Assembly (NCBI RefSeq): GCF_000444135.1
Contig: NZ_ATDK01000048.1
Coordinates: 24,115-88,114, forward strand
DNA length: 64,000 bases
Reading direction: 5' to 3'
DNA from: Pseudomonas avellanae BPIC 631
GTDB lineage: Bacteria > Pseudomonadota > Gammaproteobacteria > Pseudomonadales > Pseudomonadaceae
Both the position numbers and the translations under genes were made by a program. The notes beneath the pieces are model-generated. The model did no database searches and was not told the DNA's origin. It saw only the letters and a list, made by a program, of their open reading frames with translations. Positions 1 through 7,427 of the stretch are shown here, in pieces (position 1 is the first letter of the stretch; each line of letters starts with the position of its first letter).

Positions 1-471
1 GACGCCAACTGCGTGGTCAAGCGCAGCCTCTGGGAAAACCCGTTTACCCGCGGCCCGGTGCGCTCGACCGGCTACATCAGCAACGACGGCAGCATGGATA
101 TGCTCGACGCCGCCGTGGAGCGCCTGCAAAGCGGCCAGACGCTGATCATCTTCCCCGAGGGCACGCGCACCCAGCCCGGCCAGCCGCCGGTCTTTCACCG
201 TGGCGCGGCGGCCATTGCGCTGCGCGGCGCGAGCATGATCACGCCGGTGACCATCAAGGTCCACCCGACCACCCTGACCAAGGCCGAGCCCTGGTATCGC
301 ATTCCGCAGCGCCGCGTGCACTTCAGTTTGTGCGTCGGTGCCGATATAGACCCCAACGCCTTCAGTGCGCTCGGCCCACCGCCCGTAGCGTCCCGCAAGC
401 TCAACGATTACCTGCATGACTATTTCACCAAGGAGCTCGCCTCAGATGAGCGATCTGCACCAGGACATTAA
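1..471 (+). CDS. Lysophospholipid acyltransferase-like protein (5' end outside window)
   Basis: The frame is open from base 1, so the start lies to the left; 156 residues are visible. The motif FPEGTR near residue 54 is the substrate-binding block of the PlsC/LPLAT family, which moves acyl groups onto glycerophosphate-type acceptors at the inner membrane. The catalytic HxxxxD block should lie further upstream and cannot be seen. The gene overlaps the following acyl carrier protein gene by 26 bases, which ties it to the aryl-polyene operon. Comparable operons carry acyltransferases thought to place the polyene on a lipid anchor; that role is inference here. Confidence 0.85.
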   Translation, partial: DANCVVKRSLWENPFTRGPVRSTGYISNDGSMDMLDAAVERLQSGQTLIIFPEGTRTQPGQPPVFHRGAAAIALRGASMITPVTIKVHPTTLTKAEPWYRIPQRRVHFSLCVGADIDPNAFSALGPPPVASRKLNDYLHDYFTKELASDERSAPGH

Positions 472-706
472 ATTGCTGATCATCGATGCCCTGGGCCTCG
501 AAGACATCACCCCCGAAGACATCGGCAACGACATGACCCTGTTCGGCGAAGGCCTGGGCCTGGATTCGGTCGATGCACTGGAACTGGGCCTGGCCATCCA
601 GAAACGCTACGGCATCAAGATAGACGCCGATGCAAAGGACACCCGTAACCATTTCGCCAGCGTCGACAGCCTTGCGGCCTTCGTCAGCGCCAGACAACCG
701 GCCTGA
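446..706 (+). CDS. Acyl carrier protein 1 of the aryl polyene operon
   Basis: An 86-residue acidic protein with the phosphopantetheine attachment motif GLGLDSVDALELG; Ser41 is the expected attachment site. It would carry the starter or growing polyene as a thioester in the cytoplasm. The start chosen is the ATG after an AAGGAG element inside the end of the acyltransferase gene. It is followed nine bases later by a second carrier protein gene; paired ACPs are a hallmark of aryl polyene clusters, where they resemble E. coli ApeE and ApeF. Confidence 0.93.
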   Translation: MSDLHQDIKLLIIDALGLEDITPEDIGNDMTLFGEGLGLDSVDALELGLAIQKRYGIKIDADAKDTRNHFASVDSLAAFVSARQPA

Positions 707-715
707 GAATTGAAC

Positions 716-970
716 ATGCAAACCCGTGAAGACATCTTCGAAATCCTCCGCGCCGCGATGGCGGAACTGTTCGAACTGGAGCCTGAAAGGGTCACGCTGG
801 ACGCCAACCTGTATCAGGACCTGGAAATCGACAGCATCGATGCCGTGGACCTGATCGACCACATCAAACGCAAAACCGGCAAAAAGATTGCTGCGGAAGA
901 ATTCAAGTCGGTCAAAACCGTCGACGACGTAGTCGAGGCCGTCTACCGCCTGGTCAACGCAGCCGAATGA
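716..970 (+). CDS. Acyl carrier protein 2 of the aryl polyene operon
   Basis: An 84-residue acidic protein with the motif LEIDSIDAVDLI; Ser40 is the expected phosphopantetheine site. It is clearly different in sequence from the neighbouring ACP, so the two probably have separate partners, for instance starter loading against chain extension. An upstream in-frame TTG would add only two residues; the ATG at 716 is preferred. Its stop codon overlaps the ATG of the next gene, which indicates translational coupling. Confidence 0.93.
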   Translation: MQTREDIFEILRAAMAELFELEPERVTLDANLYQDLEIDSIDAVDLIDHIKRKTGKKIAAEEFKSVKTVDDVVEAVYRLVNAAE

Positions 971-1512
971 AGCGGCTGATTGGCCTGATTCTGGTACTGG
1001 CCGGTGTGCTGTATCCGTTTGCCGTCTACTGGGGAACCGAACACTTCGCCCCGTGGCAGTTCGCGCTGCTGCTGGGCAGCCTGTGGCTGGCGCGGGCGCT
1101 GACCGGCGAACGCAAACCCGGCAGCCTGGCGATGGCGAGTGGGGCCCTGGCCTTTTGCGTGGTGCTCGGTGTGCTCGACAGCCATTTGATGCTGCGCTGG
1201 TACCCGGTGCTGGTCAGCACATTCATGCTCGGTCTGTTTGGCTCGAGTCTGATCTACGGCCCGCCAATTGTGGAAAGAATGGCGCGCATCACCCGCCCGC
1301 AACTGCCCGAATCCGGCATCCGCTACACCCGCAAAGTCACGCAGATCTGGTGCCTGTTCTTTCTGGCCAATGGCCTGACTGCAGCGATGCTCACGCTGTG
1401 GGCACCGTTGTCGTGGTGGGCGCTGTACACCGGCCTGATTTCCTATGGATTGATGGGGCTGCTGTTCGCCGCTGAATGGATAGCTCGCCCACCCGCTACG
1501 GACGGCAAATGA
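967..1512 (+). CDS. COG4648-like inner-membrane protein of the aryl polyene operon
   Basis: A 181-residue hydrophobic protein with about five predicted membrane segments, starting with one at the very N-terminus, and basic patches between them (for example near residues 95-120). A small membrane protein of this type sits between the ACPs and the AMP-ligase in aryl polyene operons (ApeG position). Its function is unknown. The call rests on the membrane pattern plus the position; the gene overlaps the ACP2 stop by four bases and ends one base before the ligase start. Confidence 0.8.
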   Translation: MKRLIGLILVLAGVLYPFAVYWGTEHFAPWQFALLLGSLWLARALTGERKPGSLAMASGALAFCVVLGVLDSHLMLRWYPVLVSTFMLGLFGSSLIYGPPIVERMARITRPQLPESGIRYTRKVTQIWCLFFLANGLTAAMLTLWAPLSWWALYTGLISYGLMGLLFAAEWIARPPATDGK

Positions 1513-1513
1513 A

Positions 1514-3205
1514 ATGGACCGCATGAACTGGTTGAACCTGGAACATCTGCTGCGCGACGCCCTGCCCGACCGGCTGCTGACCCAAGCCCCGGCGCTGGAT
1601 CACGCGCAGTTTCGCGAGCAGTCGTTAAGCGTGGCGGCAGGGCTGCAAGCCCGTGGTATCAAAAACCTTGCTGTGCACCTTGAAGATGCCGCCGAGCTGG
1701 CGGTCGCACTGTTCGGTGCCTGGCGCGCGGGTGTGCATGTGTTGTTGCCCGCCGATTTGCAGGGCCAGACCCGCGAACGCTGGGCGAATCAGGTCGATCT
1801 GTGGCTGACCGACCTGCCGGGTGATGCGCGGCTGAGCGATCTGCACGCGGCGCCTCTCTCAGCGGCCTCGCTGGACCTCGACCTGTGTCGGCTGAGCCTG
1901 TGCACCTCGGGCTCCAGCGGCGAACCCAAGCTGATTGAAAAGCGTCTGCGTCAGTTGGCCAACGAAGTCTGCGGGCTGGAGCAGCTGTGGGGCGCGCAGC
2001 TTGGCTCGGCGTGCATGATCGGCAGCGTCGCAACCCAACACATTTATGGCCTGCTATTCCGCCTGCTTTGGCCGCTGTGCGCGGCGCGACCGTTCATGCG
2101 TCGCCAGTTGCCATTTGCCGAAGACCTGCAACGGGCCAGCCGCCAATATCCGTCCTTTGCCTGGGTCGCCAGCCCGGCGCTGCTCAAGCGCATGGGCGAT
2201 AACCTTGACTGGAACAGCCTGAGCAGCGTGCGCCGGGTGTTTTCATCCGGTGGCGCACTGCCTGCCGAGGCCGCGCAAAGCCTGCATCAGCGTCTGGGAC
2301 AGTGGCCAACGGAAATTCTCGGCAGCTCGGAAACCGGCGGTATCGCCTGGCGTCAGGGCGAACCGCGCTGGCAGGCTTTCGACGGCATCGAACTGAGTCA
2401 GGACAGCGAAGGTGCGCTGCGCATCAGTTCGCCTTACCTGCCATCCTGCCACGTCGAGCAAACCGCCGATGCCGTGCTGATTGGCGATGATGGGCGATTC
2501 GAGCTGCTGGGCAGGCTGGACCGCATCGTCAAACTCGAAGAAAAGCGCGTGTCATTGCCGCTGATCGAGCAAGCGCTGGCCAGCCATGCCTGGGTCAGCG
2601 AAGCGCGCCTGGGTGTGGTGCAGGAAAATCGTGCGTCACTCGGCGCACTGCTGGTGCTGAGCGACAGCGGCTTGCTGGCCCTGCGTAATCAGGGCCGTCG
2701 CGCACTCACCGAAGCCTTGCGCGAGCATCTGCGACCGCATTGCGAAACCATCGCCCTGCCGCGCCGCTGGCGTCTATTGCCGCAAATGCCCCTCAATACC
2801 CAAGGCAAACTGGCGCAGACGGACGTTCAGGCCCTGCTCATGGCGCCACGGCCCAAACAGGCGGAAGTACTCGACCAACAGACGATCGACGGTGAATTGC
2901 ACCTGAACCTGATGGTCCCGCCCGACCTGGCTTTTTTCAGCGGCCATTTCCCCAAGGCACCGGTCTTGCCCGGGGTGGTTCAGGTGCAATGGGCAATCAC
3001 TTTGGGCCAACAGTTGCTCGACCTGCCACCCGATTTTGCCGGCATGGAAGTGCTCAAGTTTCAGCAACTGGTGCGCCCCGGCGACCGCCTGAAACTGACC
3101 CTGCGCTTCGATGCCGCACGCGCCAAGCTGCATTTCGCCTTTCACAACAGCGAAAACGCACCGTGCTCCAGCGGCCGGATTGTGCTGGAAGGTGCCCATG
3201 CATAA
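1514..3205 (+). CDS. AMP-dependent acyl/aryl-ACP ligase fused to a hotdog dehydratase-like domain
   Basis: 563 residues. Residues ~1-440 form an ANL-superfamily adenylating enzyme: the phosphate-binding loop reads LCTSGSSGEPK near residue 130, and ILGSSETGG near residue 265 is the later ANL core motif. Residues ~455-563 form a FabZ/FabA-type hotdog domain with the motif GHFPKAPVLPGVVQVQ near residue 476. The ligase half probably activates the aromatic starter acid and loads it on an ACP; the hotdog half may dehydrate 3-hydroxyacyl-ACP. In E. coli-type clusters these functions are separate proteins (ApeH and ApeI), so this reads as a natural fusion. A second ATG three codons downstream is also possible. 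Confidence 0.88.
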   Translation: MDRMNWLNLEHLLRDALPDRLLTQAPALDHAQFREQSLSVAAGLQARGIKNLAVHLEDAAELAVALFGAWRAGVHVLLPADLQGQTRERWANQVDLWLTDLPGDARLSDLHAAPLSAASLDLDLCRLSLCTSGSSGEPKLIEKRLRQLANEVCGLEQLWGAQLGSACMIGSVATQHIYGLLFRLLWPLCAARPFMRRQLPFAEDLQRASRQYPSFAWVASPALLKRMGDNLDWNSLSSVRRVFSSGGALPAEAAQSLHQRLGQWPTEILGSSETGGIAWRQGEPRWQAFDGIELSQDSEGALRISSPYLPSCHVEQTADAVLIGDDGRFELLGRLDRIVKLEEKRVSLPLIEQALASHAWVSEARLGVVQENRASLGALLVLSDSGLLALRNQGRRALTEALREHLRPHCETIALPRRWRLLPQMPLNTQGKLAQTDVQALLMAPRPKQAEVLDQQTIDGELHLNLMVPPDLAFFSGHFPKAPVLPGVVQVQWAITLGQQLLDLPPDFAGMEVLKFQQLVRPGDRLKLTLRFDAARAKLHFAFHNSENAPCSSGRIVLEGAHA

Positions 3206-3932
3206 GCCTTGCGTGATCATTCCGGTGTTCGACCACGAGCTGGCCGTGCCCGACGTCGTCAAGGCCGTGCGCGCAGCCGGGCTGCCCTGCGTGTTGGTGG
3301 ACGACGCCAGCAGCCCGGCCTGCGCCGCCGTGTTGCAGCAACTGGCGCAAGCCGAGGACATTTATCTGGTGCGCTTGCCGGTCAACCAAGGCAAGGGCGG
3401 CGCGGTCATGGCCGGTTTCAGAGAAGCGGCGCGGCTGGGTTTCAGCCACGCTTTGCAGGTCGATGCCGACGGCCAGCATGACCTGAGCGATATTCCGGTG
3501 TTTCTGGAGCAGTCGCGTCAGTACCCCGAAGCACTGATTTGCGGTTATCCGCAATACGACGCAAGCGTGCCGAAAGGTCGTCTGTACGCCCGCTATCTCA
3601 CCCACGTCTGGGTATGGATCAACACGCTGTCGTTGCAGATTCGCGACTCGATGTGCGGTTTTCGCCTGTACCCGCTGGCGCCGGTGCTCACGCTGATCGA
3701 CGCGGTGCGGATCGGCAAGCGCATGGATTTCGATTCGGAGATCCTCGTGCGCCTGGCGTGGCGCGGTCAGGCGATGCGCTGGCTGCCAACCCGCGTTCAC
3801 TATCCACAGGACGGCCTGTCGCATTTCCGTTTGTTTCACGACAACGCGCTGATCTCGAAGATGCACACCAAACTGTTCTTCGGCATGCTGATGCGCCTGC
3901 CTGCAATCCTCTGGCGACGGTGGCGCTCATGA
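3198..3932 (+). CDS. Family 2 glycosyltransferase
   Basis: 244 residues. The opening CVIIPVFD strand is the GT-A fold start, VDADGQHD near residue 90 provides the DxD metal/nucleotide-sugar motif, and the N-terminal layout resembles polyprenyl-phosphate sugar synthases. There is no obvious C-terminal multi-spanning region; it probably acts at the inner face of the membrane. It starts eight bases inside the end of the ligase gene and overlaps the next acyltransferase gene by four bases (ATGA). In some aryl polyene clusters glycosyltransferase and acyltransferase parts form one protein (ApeJ); here they are two genes. The sugar and acceptor cannot be told from sequence. Confidence 0.88.
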   Translation: MHKPCVIIPVFDHELAVPDVVKAVRAAGLPCVLVDDASSPACAAVLQQLAQAEDIYLVRLPVNQGKGGAVMAGFREAARLGFSHALQVDADGQHDLSDIPVFLEQSRQYPEALICGYPQYDASVPKGRLYARYLTHVWVWINTLSLQIRDSMCGFRLYPLAPVLTLIDAVRIGKRMDFDSEILVRLAWRGQAMRWLPTRVHYPQDGLSHFRLFHDNALISKMHTKLFFGMLMRLPAILWRRWRS

Positions 3933-4876
3933 GCATCGACAAATCGCCCAAGGAGCATTGGGCCAGTCACCAGGAGCGCGGCAGCTTCATGCTCATGAAG
4001 CTCACTGCCTGGGGCATGCGCGTGCTCGGCCGTCGCCTGCTCACCCCGGTGCTGTATGGCATCGTGCTGTATTTCTTCGTGTTCGGCCGTCGTGCCCGGC
4101 ACAGCATTTGGGAATACCAACAGCGCCTGGCGGGCTGGAGCGCCCGGCCTGAACTGCGCCCAAGCCAACGGCGGGTGTTCGGCCAGTTCATGGCATTCGC
4201 CGAAGCGCTGCTCGACAAGCTCGACGTGTGGAACGGCAAGCTGGGTATCGAGCAGATCGAGATCATCGACCCGGCATTGCTGCGCCAGAGCCTGCGTGGC
4301 GCAAGCGGCCAGATGCTGGTGGGCGCGCACCTGGGCAACCTTGAGGTGTGCCGCGCGCTGGCCGAACTCGGCGAAAAAATCACCATGAACGTGCTGGTGC
4401 ACACCAAGCACGCCGAACGCTTCAATCGTCTGCTCGGTGAAGCCGGGGCAACCAACCTGCGGTTGATTCAGGTCAGCGAGCTGGACCCGGCGATCATGCT
4501 GCAACTCAGCCAGCGTCTGGACGAAGGCGAGTGGCTGGCCATCGCCGGTGACCGCGTTGCGCTACACGGCGGGCGCAACGTGCGGGTCGACTTTCTCGGC
4601 CAGCCCGCGACGTTCCCGCAGGGCCCGTGGCTGCTGGCCGGTCTGCTCAAGTGCCCGGTCAATCTGTTTTTCTGCCTGAAAGGCCCGAAGGGCTATCGGG
4701 TGATTCTCGAACCGTTCGCCGACGCCATCGAATGGCGTCGCAGCGACCGCGCTCAGGTGATCGCCCACTGGGCCACGCGCTATGCCGAGCGCCTGGGTCA
4801 CTACTGCCTGGAAGCGCCACAGCAGTGGTTCAATTTCTACCCATTCTGGAAGTCCGATGACGAATCAAGCTCCTGA
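3929..4876 (+). CDS. LpxL/HtrB-like lipid acyltransferase
   Basis: 315 residues with one N-terminal membrane segment (about residues 40-55, LLTPVLYGIVLYFFVF). The sequence GAHLGNLEVCRAL near residue 132 fits the family HxxxxE/D catalytic block (His-Leu-Gly-Asn-Leu-Glu), and the layout matches the lauroyl/myristoyl acyltransferase superfamily. It likely esterifies an acyl chain, perhaps the polyene itself, onto a lipid or glycolipid acceptor at the inner membrane. It overlaps the glycosyltransferase upstream by four bases and the ammonia-lyase downstream by 20 bases. Confidence 0.88.
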   Translation: MSIDKSPKEHWASHQERGSFMLMKLTAWGMRVLGRRLLTPVLYGIVLYFFVFGRRARHSIWEYQQRLAGWSARPELRPSQRRVFGQFMAFAEALLDKLDVWNGKLGIEQIEIIDPALLRQSLRGASGQMLVGAHLGNLEVCRALAELGEKITMNVLVHTKHAERFNRLLGEAGATNLRLIQVSELDPAIMLQLSQRLDEGEWLAIAGDRVALHGGRNVRVDFLGQPATFPQGPWLLAGLLKCPVNLFFCLKGPKGYRVILEPFADAIEWRRSDRAQVIAHWATRYAERLGHYCLEAPQQWFNFYPFWKSDDESSS

Positions 4877-6404
4877 CCCGATCATGTTCGGCAAACGCGC
4901 CCTGTGTATTGAAGACGTGCTGGCCCTGGCCAATCGTCTGGCACCGAGCGCGCTGCAAGGCGACGATGAATTTCGCGCACGCATCGCCAGGGGCGCGCAG
5001 TTTCTCGATTCGTTGTTGGACAAGGAAGGCGTGATCTACGGCGTCACCACCGGTTACGGCGATTCCTGCGTGGTAGCTGTGCCGCTGGAGCATGTCGAGG
5101 CGCTGCCGCGTCATCTGTATACGTTTCACGGTTGCGGGCTGGGTAAACTGCTCGACGCCCAGGCCACCCGCGCGTTGCTGGCGGCGCGCTTGCAGTCGTT
5201 GTGTCAGGGCGTTTCCGGGGTGCGGATCGAACTGCTCGAGCGTTTGCAGGCGTTTATCGATCAGGACGTGCTGCCGTTGATCCCGGAAGAAGGCTCGGTG
5301 GGTGCCAGCGGTGATCTGACGCCGCTGTCGTACGTGGCCGCGACCCTGTCCGGTGAGCGCGAGGTGATGTTCCGTGGCGAGCGCCTTTTGGCCAGCGACG
5401 TGCATCGCGAACTGGGCTGGACGCCGCTGGTGCTGCGCCCCAAGGAAGCACTGGCGCTGATGAACGGCACGGCGCTGATGACCGGCATTGCCTGCCTGGC
5501 CTTCGCCCGCGCCGATTACCTGCTGCAACTGGCCACCCGCATCACCGCGATGAATGTGGTGGCGCTGCAAGGCAATCCGGAGCACTTCGACGAGCGCCTG
5601 TTCGCCGCCAAGCCGCATCCGGGCCAGATGCAGGTGGCGGCGTGGCTGCGTCAGGACCTGGCCATCGACGCGCCAACCGCCCCGCTGCATCGCTTGCAGG
5701 ATCGCTATTCGCTGCGCTGCGCACCCCATGTGCTGGGCGTGCTGGCCGACAGCCTGAACTGGCTGCGTTCGTTCATCGAAATCGAACTGAACAGTGCCAA
5801 TGACAACCCTATTATCGATGCCGAAGCCGAGCGCGTGCTGCACGGCGGGCATTTTTACGGCGGGCATATCGCCTTTGCGATGGACAGCCTGAAAACCCTG
5901 GTGGCCAACGTCGCGGACTTGCTCGACCGGCAACTGGCGCTGCTGGTGGACGAGCGCTACAACCACGGCTTGCCGAGCAACCTGTCGGGGGCCAGCGCCG
6001 AGCGGGCGATGCTCAATCATGGCTTCAAGGCAGTGCAGATCGGCACCAGCGCGTGGACCGCCGAAGCGCTGAAAAATACCATGCCGGCCAGTGTGTTCTC
6101 GCGTTCCACCGAATGCCACAATCAGGACAAGGTGAGCATGGGCACAATCGCTGCGCGTGACGCCATCCGTGTACTGGAGCTGACCGAACAGGTTGCCGCC
6201 GCCACGTTGATAGCCGCCAATCAGGGCGTGTGGCTGCGCAGCAAGGCCGCCGATGCGCGCCCGCTGCCACCGGCGCTGGCCAGCATGCACGCAGAACTGA
6301 GCGAAGACTTTGCTCCGGTCATCGAAGACCGTGCACTGGAAAGCGAACTGCGCCTGTGCCTGAAACACATCGCCAACCGCCGCTGGAGGTTGCATGCGCA
6401 GTAA
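4857..6404 (+). CDS. HAL/PAL/TAL-family aromatic amino acid ammonia-lyase
   Basis: 515 residues, the usual length of the MIO-dependent lyase family. The tripeptide Ala150-Ser151-Gly152 in SVGASGDLTPL would cyclise into the MIO cofactor, and Tyr61 in YGVTTGYG is the catalytic tyrosine. ELNSANDNP (residues ~322-330) is another conserved block. It removes ammonia from Tyr, Phe or His to give an arylacrylate; in this operon the product is a natural candidate for the polyene starter. The position that selects substrate holds Phe90-His91, which does not match the textbook His-Leu (TAL), Phe-Leu (PAL) or Ser-His (HAL) pairs. Start chosen at the ATG that overlaps the upstream gene by 20 bases. Confidence 0.92.
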   Translation: MTNQAPDPIMFGKRALCIEDVLALANRLAPSALQGDDEFRARIARGAQFLDSLLDKEGVIYGVTTGYGDSCVVAVPLEHVEALPRHLYTFHGCGLGKLLDAQATRALLAARLQSLCQGVSGVRIELLERLQAFIDQDVLPLIPEEGSVGASGDLTPLSYVAATLSGEREVMFRGERLLASDVHRELGWTPLVLRPKEALALMNGTALMTGIACLAFARADYLLQLATRITAMNVVALQGNPEHFDERLFAAKPHPGQMQVAAWLRQDLAIDAPTAPLHRLQDRYSLRCAPHVLGVLADSLNWLRSFIEIELNSANDNPIIDAEAERVLHGGHFYGGHIAFAMDSLKTLVANVADLLDRQLALLVDERYNHGLPSNLSGASAERAMLNHGFKAVQIGTSAWTAEALKNTMPASVFSRSTECHNQDKVSMGTIAARDAIRVLELTEQVAAATLIAANQGVWLRSKAADARPLPPALASMHAELSEDFAPVIEDRALESELRLCLKHIANRRWRLHAQ

Positions 6405-6819
6405 GGGTTTTCTGCACCTGGACACTGAAATCGTGGTGCCGTTTTTCGACGTCGACATGATGAACATCGTCTGGCACGGGCATTACGTCAAATACTTGGA
6501 AGTGGCGCGCTGCGCACTGCTCGACCACATTGGCCATAACTACATGCACATGCTCGAATCCGGTTATGGTTGGCCGGTGATCGACCTGCAATTGCGCTAT
6601 GTGCGCAGTGCCGTGTTCGGCCAGAAGCTTAACGTGCGCGCCAGTCTGGTGGAGTGGGAGAACCGCTTGAAAATCAACTATCTGATCACCGACGCCGACA
6701 CCGGCGAGCGCCTGACCCGTGCCAGCACCGTGCAGGTCGCAGTTGACCGCGACAGCCACGAAATGCAACTGGCCTCGCCGCAGGTCTTTATCGATGCCGT
6801 AAAGAGAGCCTTGCCATGA
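6394..6819 (+). CDS. 4-hydroxybenzoyl-CoA-type hotdog thioesterase
   Basis: 141 residues with the hotdog thioesterase signature VDMMNIVWHGHYVKYLE near residues 20-36; the acidic residue of the VD pair is the expected catalytic Asp. It likely hydrolyses an acyl- or aryl-ACP thioester in the polyene pathway (the role assigned to ApeK-type proteins), either for release or editing. It overlaps the lyase gene upstream by 11 bases and the LolA-like gene downstream by four bases. Confidence 0.9.
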   Translation: MRSKGFLHLDTEIVVPFFDVDMMNIVWHGHYVKYLEVARCALLDHIGHNYMHMLESGYGWPVIDLQLRYVRSAVFGQKLNVRASLVEWENRLKINYLITDADTGERLTRASTVQVAVDRDSHEMQLASPQVFIDAVKRALP

Positions 6820-7427
6820 AGCGTCCGTTACGTGCCTTGATACTGCTGGGTTTGCTGTGCCTATCTTCAGTGGCGCAGGCTTTCGACCTGCAACAACTGA
6901 GCGACCAACTGGCCAAACCTGCGGTGGTGCAAGGCCGTTTCATTCAGGAAAAACACCTGCGCGCCCTGCCGCAGCCGCTGCTCAGCAAGGGCCGTTTTGT
7001 GCTCGCCAGGGATTTCGGCCTGCTCTGGCTGCTGGAAACACCGCTGAAACAGGATTACCGCATCAACGCCACCGGCATTGCCCGGCGCGAAACCGTCGGT
7101 GATGTCAGTACCTGGAAACCGGTGCCAAACAAAAATGCCGGCGCCGAGCAAAACCGCTTGTTTCTGGCCGTGCTGCAAGGCGACAGCAGCGGCCTGCAAC
7201 GGGATTTCGACTTGCAGCTCAAGGGCGAAGCGAACGCCTGGCACCTCACGCTGACACCGCGCTCGCTGTTGCTGCAACAGGTGTTCAGGCAGATCAACAT
7301 TGATGGCGGCGAGCTGGTCCAGCGCATTGAACTGCTGGAAACCCAAGGCGACAGCACAGTCCTGAAAATGATCGACAGCAACAGCGCCCCCACCCTGACC
7401 GATGCGCAGCGTAATGACTTCAACTGA
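6816..7427 (+). CDS. LolA-like periplasmic lipoprotein/lipid carrier
   Basis: 203 residues. The first ~22 residues are a cleavable signal peptide ending in AQA, followed by FDLQQLSDQL and a LolA-fold pattern (VVQGRFIQEKHL, then alternating beta strands). LolA-fold proteins shield acyl groups while crossing the periplasm; this one is placed directly before an MMPL exporter gene, so it probably receives the polyene lipid or a dedicated lipoprotein. It overlaps its neighbours on both sides (four bases upstream, 14 bases downstream). Confidence 0.88.
   Translation: MKRPLRALILLGLLCLSSVAQAFDLQQLSDQLAKPAVVQGRFIQEKHLRALPQPLLSKGRFVLARDFGLLWLLETPLKQDYRINATGIARRETVGDVSTWKPVPNKNAGAEQNRLFLAVLQGDSSGLQRDFDLQLKGEANAWHLTLTPRSLLLQQVFRQINIDGGELVQRIELLETQGDSTVLKMIDSNSAPTLTDAQRNDFN

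Noticed and set aside
4830..6467. 545-codon minus-strand frame opposite the ammonia-lyase
   Set aside because: Gln/His-rich composition typical of antisense reading; the plus strand encodes a complete MIO lyase.
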